From Actinoallomurus purpureus (GTDB lineage: Bacteria; Actinomycetota; Actinomycetes; Streptosporangiales; Streptosporangiaceae): DNA of 64,000 nt. Position numbers and translations under genes: made by a program. The notes beneath the pieces were generated by a model, which was not told the DNA's origin, did not search any database, and saw only the letters and a list, made by a program, of their open reading frames with translations. The DNA is taken from positions 124,001 through 188,000 of the forward strand of contig NZ_JAMXMY010000019.1 in assembly GCF_024055795.1 (NCBI RefSeq), read 5' to 3'. Below, in pieces: positions 32,075-39,937 of the stretch; position 1 is the first letter of the stretch; every line of letters begins with the position of its first letter.

Positions 32075-32818
32075 TTGCCGGGCTGGCTCCGATGCTTCGA
32101 CGCGCGGCCGTTCGCGTCCATGCGGCTGATCTGCTTCCCGCACGCCGGCGGGTCCGCCGTGTTCTTCCGTTCCTGGGCCAAGGCGGTACCGCCCGGACTC
32201 GAGCTCCACGCCGTGCAGTACCCCGGTCGCGCGGACCGGCTGAACGAGCCGCTCATCGACGACGCCCGCCTGCTCGCCATGGCCGTGACGGACGCGCTCG
32301 CGCCGCTGCCGCCCCGGCCGGTCGCGCTGTTCGGCCACAGCATGGGCGCGACCATCGCGTACGAGACGGCACGGCTGCTGACCGCCCGCGGCGCACCGCC
32401 GGCGCACCTGTTCGTGTCCGCCGCCCACGCGCTGCCCGCGGGCGCCCGTCTCCGGGAGCGGACGTATCACGACAAGGACGACGACACGTTCGTGGCCGCG
32501 CTGTCCCGGTTGGGCGGCACCGACGTGCGGCTGCTCACCGATCCGCAGATCCGCGAGATCGTCCTGCCGTACGTGCGGAACGACTTCCGCCTCGCCGAGA
32601 CCTACCGGCACGAGCGCGGCCCGCTCCTCGACTGCCCGGTCACGGCGTTCGCCGGAGACGCCGATCCGGCCGTCGAGTCGGCGGACATGACGGCGTGGGC
32701 GGGGACGACCAGCGGCGACTTCACGCTCCAGGTCCTGCCCGGCGACCACTTCTACCTGCTCCCGCAGACCGCCGCCGTGCTGGAAGAGATCCGCCGCCGC
32801 CTCGGCCCGATCACCTGA
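32075..32818 (+). CDS. Type II thioesterase (external editing TE)
   Basis: An alpha/beta hydrolase of about 247 residues. Motifs are RLICFPHAGG near the N-terminus, the YPGRADR segment, the nucleophile in GHSMGA, and the catalytic His in PGDHFYL. These proteins remove mis-primed acyl groups from carrier domains. I chose the TTG at 32075, preceded by AAGGAG and placed 2 bp after the MbtH stop; an ATG at 32120 would cut into the conserved N-terminus. It is the last gene of the NRPS operon and converges on the next gene with only 17 bp between them. Confidence 0.92.
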   Translation: MPGWLRCFDARPFASMRLICFPHAGGSAVFFRSWAKAVPPGLELHAVQYPGRADRLNEPLIDDARLLAMAVTDALAPLPPRPVALFGHSMGATIAYETARLLTARGAPPAHLFVSAAHALPAGARLRERTYHDKDDDTFVAALSRLGGTDVRLLTDPQIREIVLPYVRNDFRLAETYRHERGPLLDCPVTAFAGDADPAVESADMTAWAGTTSGDFTLQVLPGDHFYLLPQTAAVLEEIRRRLGPIT

Positions 32819-32835
32819 CGGGGAGAGACCCGGAC

Positions 32836-33279
32836 CTACTTGCAGCTGATCCGCGGGCTCCAGTACGGGTTCCCCGAGGCGGAGGATATCCACCACGTCG
32901 CCGCCGTGGTGTAGCCCCTGGGGCACTTGTAGAGGACCGACGAATAACCGGACCGCGCGGCGAGCTTGCCCTCCTTCCTCAGGCTCTTGACCCACTGCTC
33001 CCCGTTGGGCTTCGAGAAGGTGACACCGAGTTCGCCCTTGATGGCCTTACTTGTCGGGTTCTTGACCTGGCTGCTCAGGTAGCCGCCGGAACGCTGGATG
33101 CACCGAATGATCGTCTTACCCTTGCAGTGCCAGTTGTAGGCGCTGGTCGTCACGCCCTGAGCCGCCATCGAAGCACCCTGCGAGGTCCCGGCCGTCGTGG
33201 CGAAGGAACTCGGAGCGGCGAGTCCAATGATCGATGCGGTCGCCCCCAGGGCGATGGCCAGCCGAACCCGTGACTTCAC
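32836..33279 (-). CDS. Small secreted protein with four cysteines, unknown function
   Basis: The GTG at 33279 gives 147 residues starting VKSRVRLAIALGATASIIG, a clear Sec signal peptide with likely cleavage after SSFA. The mature protein of about 120 residues has four Cys (WHC, IRC, YKC, ISC) that could form two disulfides, and many aromatic residues near the C-terminus. I do not recognise the family. It converges on the NRPS operon and may simply border the cluster. Confidence 0.75.
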   Translation of the reverse strand: MKSRVRLAIALGATASIIGLAAPSSFATTAGTSQGASMAAQGVTTSAYNWHCKGKTIIRCIQRSGGYLSSQVKNPTSKAIKGELGVTFSKPNGEQWVKSLRKEGKLAARSGYSSVLYKCPRGYTTAATWWISSASGNPYWSPRISCK

Positions 33280-33444
33280 GTGGTACCTGTCTTTCCTCAC
33301 CGCCCGACGCAGGGATAAAACGCCCCAAACGGACGGAATGATCATGAATGACCTCGTACTGTAATGACGTGTGTTCAGTTAGACAACAGAGGCGAGGATT
33401 CGGACCCCTTCCAGGCCGGTGACCTCAGACACACCTGGCGCCGA

Positions 33445-33475
33445 CGGCCGCCGGGCGAGAACCGCCCGGCGGCCG
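33445..33475. terminator. Strong GC hairpin in a 372-bp intergenic region
   Basis: A 13-bp perfect stem (33445-33457 with 33463-33475) encloses a 5-base loop in the gap 33280-33651. There is no T-tract. The flanking genes are divergent, so a classical terminator role is not obvious. The rest of the gap holds only presumed promoter DNA and an ACGATCA/TGATCGT motif pair near 33610-33640. Confidence 0.45.
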
Positions 33476-33651
33476 GTACGGGAGACCAGCGGGTCACACG
33501 CGCCCAGCCGCAGCCCGCCCGTGGACGACGGCGCGGCACGGTGATCGGTCGCGTGCATCTTTGGGGTGAGGCGGCCAGTGGCTCTCGTGGGTGACGCGCG
33601 TCGAACACCGTGATCGTTAGCGTGATGGCTCTCACGATCAAGGGAGCACAC

Positions 33652-34806
33652 GTGATCAAGCATCAGCGTGCGTTGAGCGGCGTACTTGTCCTGGCGGTGG
33701 CGGTTGCGGGCGCGCTCGCAGCCGGACCGGCCGTGACGGCCTCCACCGGCACCGCAGACCACGACCGGCTGCACGAGGTCATGCATCGGCTGACCACAGT
33801 CGATGGCGGGCCCGGAGCGCTGATCCGGGTACGCGACCGGCGCGGCGATGCGGTGCTGACCAGCGGCGTCGCGGACGTGACGAGCCGCGCGCCGATGCGT
33901 GGTGACAGCAGCTTCCGGATCGGCAGCATGACCAAGATGTTCGTGGCGACGACCGTGCTCCAGCTGGTGGGAAAGCGCCGCGTCGTCCTGGACGCACCAG
34001 TGGAGCGCTACCTGCCCGGCGTCGTTCGTGGGCACGGCAACGACGGCCGGGCGATCACCGTCCGCCAGTTGCTCCAGCACACCAGCGGCATCCCCGACTA
34101 CCTCAACTACCTCAGCCTGCAGAAAGTCCTCAAGGATCCGCTCGCCCACCATGACCCCCACGACCTGGTGAACATGGCGCTCGCCCACCCCCCGACCTTC
34201 AAACCGGGCACCGGCTGGAGCTACTCCAACACCGGTTACCTGCTGGCCGGAATGCTCATCGAGAAGGTGACCGGCCACACCTACGGCCAGGAGATCCGCC
34301 GGCGCATTATCAAGCCGCTCAGGCTGCGCCAGACGTACGTGCCGGGTGACGCCTCGGCGATCCCCGGACCGCACCCGCGCGGGTATGCACGGCCGGGCCA
34401 GGACGCGCCGCTCATGGACATCACCGCGATCAACCCCTCGGTCGCGGGCCCGTCCGGCTCGATGATCTCCAGCGGCACCGATCTCAACCGGTTCCTTGGC
34501 GCGCTCGTACGCGGCAGGCTGCTGCGCCCGGCCCAACTACGGGAGATGATGAGGACCCGGCCGACCGGCAGCCCCGACGGCAGCGCCTACGGCCTCGGCC
34601 TGGAGAGCGACCCGCTGCCCTGCGGCGGCCTGTACTGGGGGCATGACGGCGGCATCCTCGGATACCAGACGCTTGGCGGCGCGACGGTCGACGGCAGGCA
34701 GGCGACGGTCATGGTGAACCTCTACCCGGGCGAGTCGGACGCGCAGGACCACGACACGAAGACCGCCGTCCAGACGGCGCTCTGCGAGGACCGACCCTCG
34801 CTCTAG
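33652..34806 (+). CDS. Secreted beta-lactamase-like serine hydrolase (class C/DD-carboxypeptidase family)
   Basis: The GTG at 33652 follows AGGGAG and starts a signal peptide (VIKHQRALSGVLVLAVAVAGALAAG). The mature protein is a penicillin-binding-protein-like serine hydrolase. It has the SxxK motif in GSMTKMF, the Tyr motif in WSYSNTGY, and a C-terminal GHDGG in place of KTG. Family members include R61-like D-Ala-D-Ala carboxypeptidases, esterases and D-amino-acid peptidases. Because the neighbouring NRPS makes a peptide with D-residues, a self-resistance or product-maturation role is possible, but housekeeping cell-wall work is equally plausible. Confidence 0.87.
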   Translation: MIKHQRALSGVLVLAVAVAGALAAGPAVTASTGTADHDRLHEVMHRLTTVDGGPGALIRVRDRRGDAVLTSGVADVTSRAPMRGDSSFRIGSMTKMFVATTVLQLVGKRRVVLDAPVERYLPGVVRGHGNDGRAITVRQLLQHTSGIPDYLNYLSLQKVLKDPLAHHDPHDLVNMALAHPPTFKPGTGWSYSNTGYLLAGMLIEKVTGHTYGQEIRRRIIKPLRLRQTYVPGDASAIPGPHPRGYARPGQDAPLMDITAINPSVAGPSGSMISSGTDLNRFLGALVRGRLLRPAQLREMMRTRPTGSPDGSAYGLGLESDPLPCGGLYWGHDGGILGYQTLGGATVDGRQATVMVNLYPGESDAQDHDTKTAVQTALCEDRPSL

Positions 34807-34921
34807 TGTTCAGCTACCCACCCCACCTCGACAGCGATCACGTTGCCATCGAGAGTGAGGCCACTTGACACATGCGCGGCGGACGTCGATCGGCGTGTCA
34901 CCACCCGGTGAACGTATGTGG

Positions 34922-35052
34922 TCAGCGCACTGGATCGGCCAGGCCGATCTCGCCGTCGGACAGTTGCTGGATGTCCGGGCGGGCACGCAGGCCGTCGAGC
35001 ATGAGCCCAGGTAGCGGTCCACGCTGCGGTGGACGCGCCCGTCGGCCTGGAC
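34922..35052 (-). pseudogene. C-terminal remnant of a TetR-type regulator, frameshifted
   Basis: On the minus strand one frame reads RVHRSVDRYLG and, after a single missing base, another continues LMLDGLRARPDIQQL to a stop at 34922. Joined, this resembles the C-terminal helices of TetR regulators. No HTH half is present upstream. The 318-bp gap 34807-35124 otherwise shows nothing I can support. Confidence 0.45.
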
Positions 35053-35124
35053 TCCCGAACATCTGGTGCCGAGACTTGCGAAGAAAGCCCGACGCAGCGG
35101 TCTTCCGGAACGGATGATCGACAC

Positions 35125-35643
35125 ATGGGTGATCAGGTGAGGCTGCGTCCGGTCGAGGAAGACGACGTCCAGCTCCTGGAGGACCTGACACAGGACCCGG
35201 AGAAGGCGGGAGTGTTCGCGCGGTTCGGGTGGTTCGACCCGGGCCGCTACCGGCGGCGGTGGGCCGAGAACCGTCTGATCGGTGAGGACTGCGGCACACT
35301 CGTGGTGATCCGCAGCGACGAGCGGCTCGGATTCGTGACCTGGCGGCGCCGGCAGACCACGCCGGCGGCCTACTGCTGGAGCATGGGCATCGGGCTGCTC
35401 CCGGAGGCTCGCGGCCGGGGGTACGGCACCGAGGCGCACCGGCTGCTCGCGCGCTACCTGTTCGCGCACACCACCGTGCACCGGATCGAGGCCGACACCG
35501 AGGTCGAGAACATCGCCGAGCAGCGCGCCCTGGAGAAGGCGGGCTTCACCCGCGAAGGCGTGATGCGCGGCTGCGGGTGGCGCGACGGCGCCTGGCGGGA
35601 CGGCGTGACCTACAGCCTCCTGCGCACCGACCCACCGGTCTGA
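35125..35643 (+). CDS. GNAT family N-acetyltransferase
   Basis: A 172-residue acetyltransferase of the RimJ/RimL-like group. It starts VRLRPVEEDDVQLLEDL, has the acetyl-CoA loop as LLPEARGRGYGTEA (R/Q-x-x-G-x-G/A type) and ends with NIAEQRALEKAGFTREGVMRG, typical of the family. The target is unknown. The ATG at 35125 is chosen because the conserved domain begins immediately after it. The 3' half of this gene is duplicated at 36636-36916. Confidence 0.87.
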   Translation: MGDQVRLRPVEEDDVQLLEDLTQDPEKAGVFARFGWFDPGRYRRRWAENRLIGEDCGTLVVIRSDERLGFVTWRRRQTTPAAYCWSMGIGLLPEARGRGYGTEAHRLLARYLFAHTTVHRIEADTEVENIAEQRALEKAGFTREGVMRGCGWRDGAWRDGVTYSLLRTDPPV

Positions 35644-35706
35644 CCGCCAAAGGCCCTTTCGCCCGAACAAAGCCACGTTCGAAACAAGACGCTTTAAGCT
35701 CGACGC

Positions 35707-36021
35707 ATGATTGACTTCGCACAGGTTTCTACGGCGGCAGACAGCCGCGAGACGGCGCTCAGCCTGTTGAATTCCGCGGTCAAGGCGAGACTTGCTGCGT
35801 CCGGCCACGTGTTCGGCCCAGTGCCCACGGCGTTCTGGCACCTGGGCGAGTTCGGCGCTGGCGAGGAATGGAGAGTCGTGCTCAACACGACCATGGAACG
35901 CTATGAGGAGTTGGAGGAGCACCTCATCGCCGCGCATCCGTGGGACGCCCCCGAAGTCTCCTTCACCTGCCTGGGAGGCTCGAGGGCGTACATGGAATGG
36001 GTGAGCCGGACGACGTCCTGA
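35707..36021 (+). CDS. cutA: CutA1-like divalent-ion tolerance protein
   Basis: A 104-residue protein matching the CutA trimer family in its second half: FWHLGEFGAGEEWRVVLNTT, RYEELEEHLIAAHPWDAPEV and the closing YMEWV. The N-terminal strand is present but divergent (VSTAADSRETALSL). CutA proteins are small cytosolic trimers linked to metal tolerance. A 3' fragment of the same gene lies at 36939-37057. Confidence 0.7.
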   Translation: MIDFAQVSTAADSRETALSLLNSAVKARLAASGHVFGPVPTAFWHLGEFGAGEEWRVVLNTTMERYEELEEHLIAAHPWDAPEVSFTCLGGSRAYMEWVSRTTS

Positions 36022-36222
36022 GGAGCCATTCGGTCCTCGTCGGGTCCTTCGAGAAACCCTGAGCCGCGGCGAGCAACTCGAGCTGAAGGCTGGCCGTTGA
36101 GCGTCGACAGCCACACGGCCGCTGCGATTCGGTCAGTGAATGGCCGTTCATCGCGATATCTACAAACGGTCGTGCGCTGCACCGTAGCCTGAAGTTGTCG
36201 ACGCTCAGGAGGTGCGGGGCCT

Positions 36223-36640
36223 GTGCCGGAATCCCACGTGGACCCTGTCGGGCCAGAACTCACAGTCGGGCAGCGGGTCAAGCTGCTGCGAACCCGTCGC
36301 GGACTCACCCGCGAGGTCCTCGGAGCCCTCGTCGGCAAGTCCGGAAGTTGGGTCAAGGCCATCGAGGCCGGGCGCCTTCAACAGCCGAAACTCCCCGTGC
36401 TGCTACGGCTCGCCGAGGCGCTTCGCGTACGGGACCTCGCCGAACTGACCGGCGACCAATCGATGCCCGTTCACCTGTTCACCGGCCCGGGACATCCCGC
36501 CCTGCCCGCCGTGCGTGAAGCGATCAATAGCCTCGTCATCAGTGACGAACCGCCTCCCCCGCTTGACCATCTGCAAGCACGCATTGATGCCGCATGGCGA
36601 GCCAGGCACGCAGCCCCCGATCACCGAACAGTCCTCGGCG
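36223..36640 (+). pseudogene. Truncated XRE-family regulator
   Basis: A GTG start gives an HTH domain (LTVGQRVKLLRTRRGLTREV through GSWVKAIEAGR) followed by the spacer region LDHLQARIDAAWRARHAAPD typical of actinobacterial XRE regulators. The homologous sequence stops near 36640, where a copy of the GNAT 3' half begins at a CGGCGG microhomology. The frame stays open to 36930 but is then out of phase with the GNAT. A long C-terminal domain is therefore missing and the gene is probably dead. Confidence 0.65.
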
Positions 36641-36916
36641 GCCTACTGCTGGAGCATGGGCATCGGGCTGCTGCCGGAGGCACGCGGCCGGGGGTACGGC
36701 ACCGAGGCGCACCAGCTACTGGCGCGCTACCTGTTCGCGCACACCACCGTGCACCGGATCGAGGCCGACACCGAGGTCGAGAACATCGCCGAGCAGCGCG
36801 CCCTGGAGAAGGCGGGCTTCACCCGCGAAGGCGTGATGCGCGGCTGCGGGTGGCGCGACGGCGCCTGGCGGGACGGCGTGACCTACAGCCTCCTGCGCAC
36901 CGACCCCCCGGCCTGA
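36636..36916 (+). pseudogene. 3' fragment of GNAT acetyltransferase (partial duplicate)
   Basis: The DNA is nearly identical to 35365-35643, including AYCWSMGIGLLPEARGRG to the TDPPA terminus. The substrate-binding N-terminal half is absent; the open frame upstream of it (from 36515) is the XRE gene read in another phase. Confidence 0.8.
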
Positions 36917-36938
36917 CAAGCGCCGCTTGACCGCCCGC

Positions 36939-37057
36939 CGGCCCAGTGGCCACCGCGTTCGGGCACCTGGGCGAGTTCGGCAATGGCGAGGAATGGAGGT
37001 TCGTCCTCAATACGACCTTGGAACGCTATGAGGAGCTGGAGGCGCACCTCATCGCCG
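36939..37057 (+). pseudogene. 3' fragment of the CutA-like gene (partial duplicate)
   Basis: About 120 bp match 35820-35940 of the intact cutA-like gene (FGHLGEFGNGEEWRFVLNTT in translation) with scattered mismatches. It has neither start nor family C-terminus. It lies after the GNAT fragment in the same order as the intact pair, so both fragments come from one duplication. Confidence 0.75.
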
Positions 37058-37133
37058 CGCATGCTCTGGCAGATAGCACCACCTCCACCATGTTCATCGA
37101 CAGATCCGGCTAATGGGATGACTCGATACGGGC

Positions 37134-37154
37134 CGGTGTGAATCTCGGTGAACT
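37134..37154 (+). promoter_or_regulatory. Shared motif upstream of the XRE/DUF5753 gene
   Basis: CGGTGTGAAT-N5-GTGAACT lies 42 bp before the ATG at 37197. The same spaced motif occurs at 38944-38964. It is probably a promoter/operator element for this class of XRE regulator. Confidence 0.45.
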
Positions 37155-37196
37155 CTCAACCGTCCACTGTGCTCGGGTGGGCATGATTGCGGCACC

Positions 37197-38084
37197 ATGC
37201 CTTCATCGCCATCTTCTTCCGCTCAGGCAGCACGAGAGCTCTTGGGCGGCAAGCTGCGCGATTTGCGGGAGACCCGCAAGATCTCGGGTCGGACGTTCGC
37301 GTCTTTGGCGGGCTGGAAGTCCGCATCGCAGGTTTCCATGATCGAGAACGGGCAGAGGACGATCTCGGCTCGGCATGTCCGGCTGTGGTGTTCGATCTGC
37401 GGCGCGCCCAAGCGCCGGATGGAAGAGCTGCTCCAAGAGCAGGCGGCCGTCGCAAGAATGTGGGTCCCCTATGAGCAGCTGAACAGGGGCGGCCTTGAGG
37501 CGGCGCAGAAGTCGATCCGGCAGCAGTACGAGGAGCTGGCTCTGGCGCGGTCGTATCAGCCGAAGGTGTTTCCCGGCATGGTGCAGACCGAGGCCTACAC
37601 GCGTGCGGCGTTGACCGGGGTGATCGTCGAGCAGGCGGTGGAGACGGACGATCCGGACGGTGAGGTCGCGCGTGCGGTGGCCGAACGGATGGACCGTCAG
37701 AGGTTGCTCAGCCGGTCGGATGCCCGCTGGTTCTTCCTCCTTGAGGAGCCGGTGTTGTGGTATCGGCCGTATTCGCGGGATGTGCACCGTGAGCAGCTGC
37801 GGTATTTGCTGCGGGTCCGGCGGCGGCCGAACGTGTTCTCGGGGATCATTCCGGTCGAGGCTGACCGGCGGGCGGTGCATCCGGAGGAGGCGTTCGACAT
37901 CACGGACGGCCATCTGGTGACCGTGGAGCTGGTGTCGGGCTATTTGTCGGTGACTCAGCCCGCCGAGGTCGCGCTGTATGTCGCGGCGTGGAATCGGTTG
38001 TGGTCGCTTGCGGAGACCGGTGAGGCGGCGACGAGGCGGATCCGCGCCGCCCTTGCCCGGTTGGACGGTCAGGATGGCGTGTAG
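37197..38084 (+). CDS. XRE-family DNA-binding protein with DUF5753 domain
   Basis: A 295-residue regulator. The N-terminal HTH (LGGKLRDLRETRKISGRTFASLAGWKS...SMIENGQR) covers ~15-70, and the DUF5753 region follows from ~105 (YQPKVFPGMVQTEAYTRA through SGYLSVTQPAEVALYVAAW). Such proteins are common in Streptomyces-like genomes, usually beside a small DUF397 or DUF6879 partner, and have been compared to toxin-antitoxin pairs. Its 3' end overlaps the convergent DUF6879 gene by 16 bp. Confidence 0.88.
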   Translation: MPSSPSSSAQAARELLGGKLRDLRETRKISGRTFASLAGWKSASQVSMIENGQRTISARHVRLWCSICGAPKRRMEELLQEQAAVARMWVPYEQLNRGGLEAAQKSIRQQYEELALARSYQPKVFPGMVQTEAYTRAALTGVIVEQAVETDDPDGEVARAVAERMDRQRLLSRSDARWFFLLEEPVLWYRPYSRDVHREQLRYLLRVRRRPNVFSGIIPVEADRRAVHPEEAFDITDGHLVTVELVSGYLSVTQPAEVALYVAAWNRLWSLAETGEAATRRIRAALARLDGQDGV

Positions 38085-38857
38085 TCGGCGTGTGGGATGG
38101 CGCGTTCCCAGAGCATCTCGTACATGCCGACGATGGGCAGGATCTTGCGGGGGTCGGCCACGTACTCCATGCGGCCGGTGTCGGTGCCGTCGCCAGCGGT
38201 GAAGTTGTAGGCGATGAGGCGGTGGTCGTACATGAAGAAGTCGGCGACGGGGTGCGGCAGGTCGTAGGCGAGGTGGCGGGGCAGCCATCGCAGTTCCTCG
38301 CCCGCTTTGAGGTTGCCGTAGCTGATGGCGTGTTCCCAGCGGATGTAGTCGCTGATCGGCTCGGAGACGATTCTCAGGCGGCGGAAGCGGACGCCGCGGG
38401 CCACGGTGCCGCCGACCAGGTCGATCCAGGCGTCCCACGGATAGGTGGTGTCGCCGTCCTGCTGCCATTGCACGAACGCTGGGTCGGTGGCGTCGTAGGT
38501 GTCGCGGGCCTCCAGGTGGACGACGGACCGTTCGGTTGCGGCCAGCAGGTCTTCGAAGGCCGGTTCGCCCGGTCCGGTCTGGCCGGGTTCATAGGCTCCG
38601 GTGAGAGCCTCCAGCAGGCTTGGCTTCAGGTTCGCCGGGGTCCAGATCGCGACCTCGTCATCGGCGATCGAGGTATGCCGGGCAAGCTGGGCGAGGGTGC
38701 CGGGGTCGGTGACCCGCCGGCCGACCTGCAGGATGTCACCAGTGCCGGGGACCACCAGGACGGCTGGGCATTTGTTGGCAGGTGAACCATCGTCGACCCC
38801 GACGAAGTCGACGTCCCCTTGAGCAGCACTGTTGGGTGCTTCGGGATTTTCCGACAT
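38069..38857 (-). CDS. DUF6879-family protein
   Basis: The ATG at 38857 is preceded by AGGAG, giving 262 residues. The N-terminal ~85 residues (AVLVVPGTGDILQVGRRVTDPGTLAQL) form a separate small domain. The rest matches the DUF6879 pattern, with RFRRLRIVSEPISDYIRWEH, GEELRWLPRH and FFMYDHRLIAYNFTAGDG. DUF6879 proteins accompany DUF5753 regulators; their biochemical role is unknown. The gene is convergent with the XRE partner rather than co-directional. Confidence 0.8.
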   Translation of the reverse strand: MSENPEAPNSAAQGDVDFVGVDDGSPANKCPAVLVVPGTGDILQVGRRVTDPGTLAQLARHTSIADDEVAIWTPANLKPSLLEALTGAYEPGQTGPGEPAFEDLLAATERSVVHLEARDTYDATDPAFVQWQQDGDTTYPWDAWIDLVGGTVARGVRFRRLRIVSEPISDYIRWEHAISYGNLKAGEELRWLPRHLAYDLPHPVADFFMYDHRLIAYNFTAGDGTDTGRMEYVADPRKILPIVGMYEMLWERAIPHADYTPS

Positions 38858-38943
38858 GAGGGCTCCTGACCGAGACCGTTGTCGAGCGCGAACCATTCGA
38901 CCTTGACGGCCGCCCCGGCTGGCGGTCAAGGAACGGGGGCGGT

Positions 38944-38964
38944 CGGTGTGAATATCTGTGAACT
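38944..38964 (+). promoter_or_regulatory. Second copy of the XRE-linked motif
   Basis: CGGTGTGAAT-N5-GTGAACT again, in the 314-bp gap 38858-39171. It points rightward toward a GTG at 39037 that has a good AAGGAG site. The frame opened there soon runs antisense to the next gene, so the original target may have been lost. No other feature is supported in this gap. Confidence 0.4.
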
Positions 38965-39171
38965 TCCTGGCGGCTGGCGGCGCTAAGCGCGTATGCCTTT
39001 TGCGTAGCCCGACAGTAGGCGGGGAAAGGAGAATCGGTGAGCACCGGACGGTCGTCTCCCGACGGGTCGGTCAGGTCGCCGAATGAAGCGTCGCCTTTGA
39101 GGGATGACCGACCGGCTTTGACCGGTCCCTACCTTGTCCTTACCCTCGCCGTGGCTCCGGGAGTCCCGGGG

Positions 39172-39462
39172 CTATCCGGCGGGCTCGTCGCCGGGGGCGA
39201 GTTCGTTCACCCATGCCTGGGCAGTCGCCAGGTCGGGCGCGGTTCCGACCGGCGCGTAGGTGAAGCCGTCCCACTCCTCGAGGACACGGTGTTCGTCAGG
39301 GCGGAGGTGATTGGCACCGCCGTGGACCGGGCGGTGGCGCCGGTATTGGTCGACGGGCGGGCGGCGTCGTTTCTCGTACGGCGCGAGCGGGTCGGCGGGG
39401 TCCACGCGCGGTGTGGCGCGCGACGGCTGATTCGGTGGTCCCGGTCGGCGGTGCTTTCCCAT
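39172..39462 (-). CDS. Small conserved actinobacterial protein (possibly DUF6087)
   Basis: A 96-residue basic protein starting MGKHRRPGPPNQPSR, with a central HLRPDEHRVLEEWDGFTYAPV motif and a final AQAWVNELAPGDE. I have the impression of the DUF6087 group of small Streptomyces proteins, but this needs a profile search. It has no signal peptide or membrane segment. It lies divergently from the graspetide precursor gene. Confidence 0.55.
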   Translation of the reverse strand: MGKHRRPGPPNQPSRATPRVDPADPLAPYEKRRRPPVDQYRRHRPVHGGANHLRPDEHRVLEEWDGFTYAPVGTAPDLATAQAWVNELAPGDEPAG

Positions 39463-39663
39463 GACCTCGATGGTGTCGGCTTTCAGCGGCAGGAGGGGGC
39501 GTTTCCCGCCGCGGTCCATGACGGCCGGGAGCCCGTGAGTACCGGCTGTATGCCCCGCCCTCGCGGCCTCAACGGTACTTGCTGGAGCCGGAGAGAAGTA
39601 CGGATTCTGCTCGCGGGAGCCGACCGGCTCCTCGCTCCGTCCTGAGAAGGAGAGGGTCAACAC

Positions 39664-39930
39664 ATGGAGACGTTCGCACCGGGTGAGCCGTGGGCGATGC
39701 GGCTGGTCACCGACCGGCTGCCGCTGGGTCCGCCGGCGTACGCGACGGTGAGCCTGGACCCGCCGACGCAGACCGGCCGGTACTTCGACCCGATCGGGCA
39801 GCCGATCGAGATGGGCAGGCACGGCACATCGAAGACCAGAGGGACCGCGTCGATGTCCGGCGGCGGTGACGGCAAGGACCCCCAGCCCCAGACGCAGGAC
39901 GACAACACCACCGACTACGAATCGGACTGA
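39664..39930 (+). CDS. Graspetide (ATP-grasp target) RiPP precursor peptide
   Basis: An 88-residue precursor. The leader holds RYFDPIGQPIEMGRHGTS at 39-56, the conserved recognition block of the actinobacterial ATP-grasp target family. The core follows: Thr/Ser at 55, 56, 58, 61, 63 and 65; a Gly run with Asp69-Gly70; then acidic residues at 72, 79, 80, 84, 86 and 88, with Thr77, Thr82 and Thr83. Graspetides carry side-chain esters between Thr/Ser and Asp/Glu. The Asp-Gly step is a candidate aspartimide site for the methyltransferase encoded downstream. The ATG follows GAAGGAGAGG, a strong ribosome-binding site. Confidence 0.87.
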   Translation: METFAPGEPWAMRLVTDRLPLGPPAYATVSLDPPTQTGRYFDPIGQPIEMGRHGTSKTRGTASMSGGGDGKDPQPQTQDDNTTDYESD

Positions 39931-39937
39931 GGCGCTG

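Noticed and set aside
33445-33475. Rho-independent terminator for the serine hydrolase or secreted protein genes
   Set aside because: It lies upstream of both divergent genes and has no T-tract; kept only as a hairpin with an uncertain role.
36515-36916. Intact second acetyltransferase gene
   Set aside because: Only the C-terminal half of the GNAT fold is present; its N-terminal part is out-of-phase XRE sequence.
36640-36930. Continuation of the XRE protein to residue 235
   Set aside because: After 36640 the sequence is GNAT DNA read in the wrong phase.
39037-39645. A 202-codon rightward frame with a good AAGGAG site
   Set aside because: Most of it is antisense to the small conserved protein at 39172-39462 and it has no domain; only the start signal is noteworthy.
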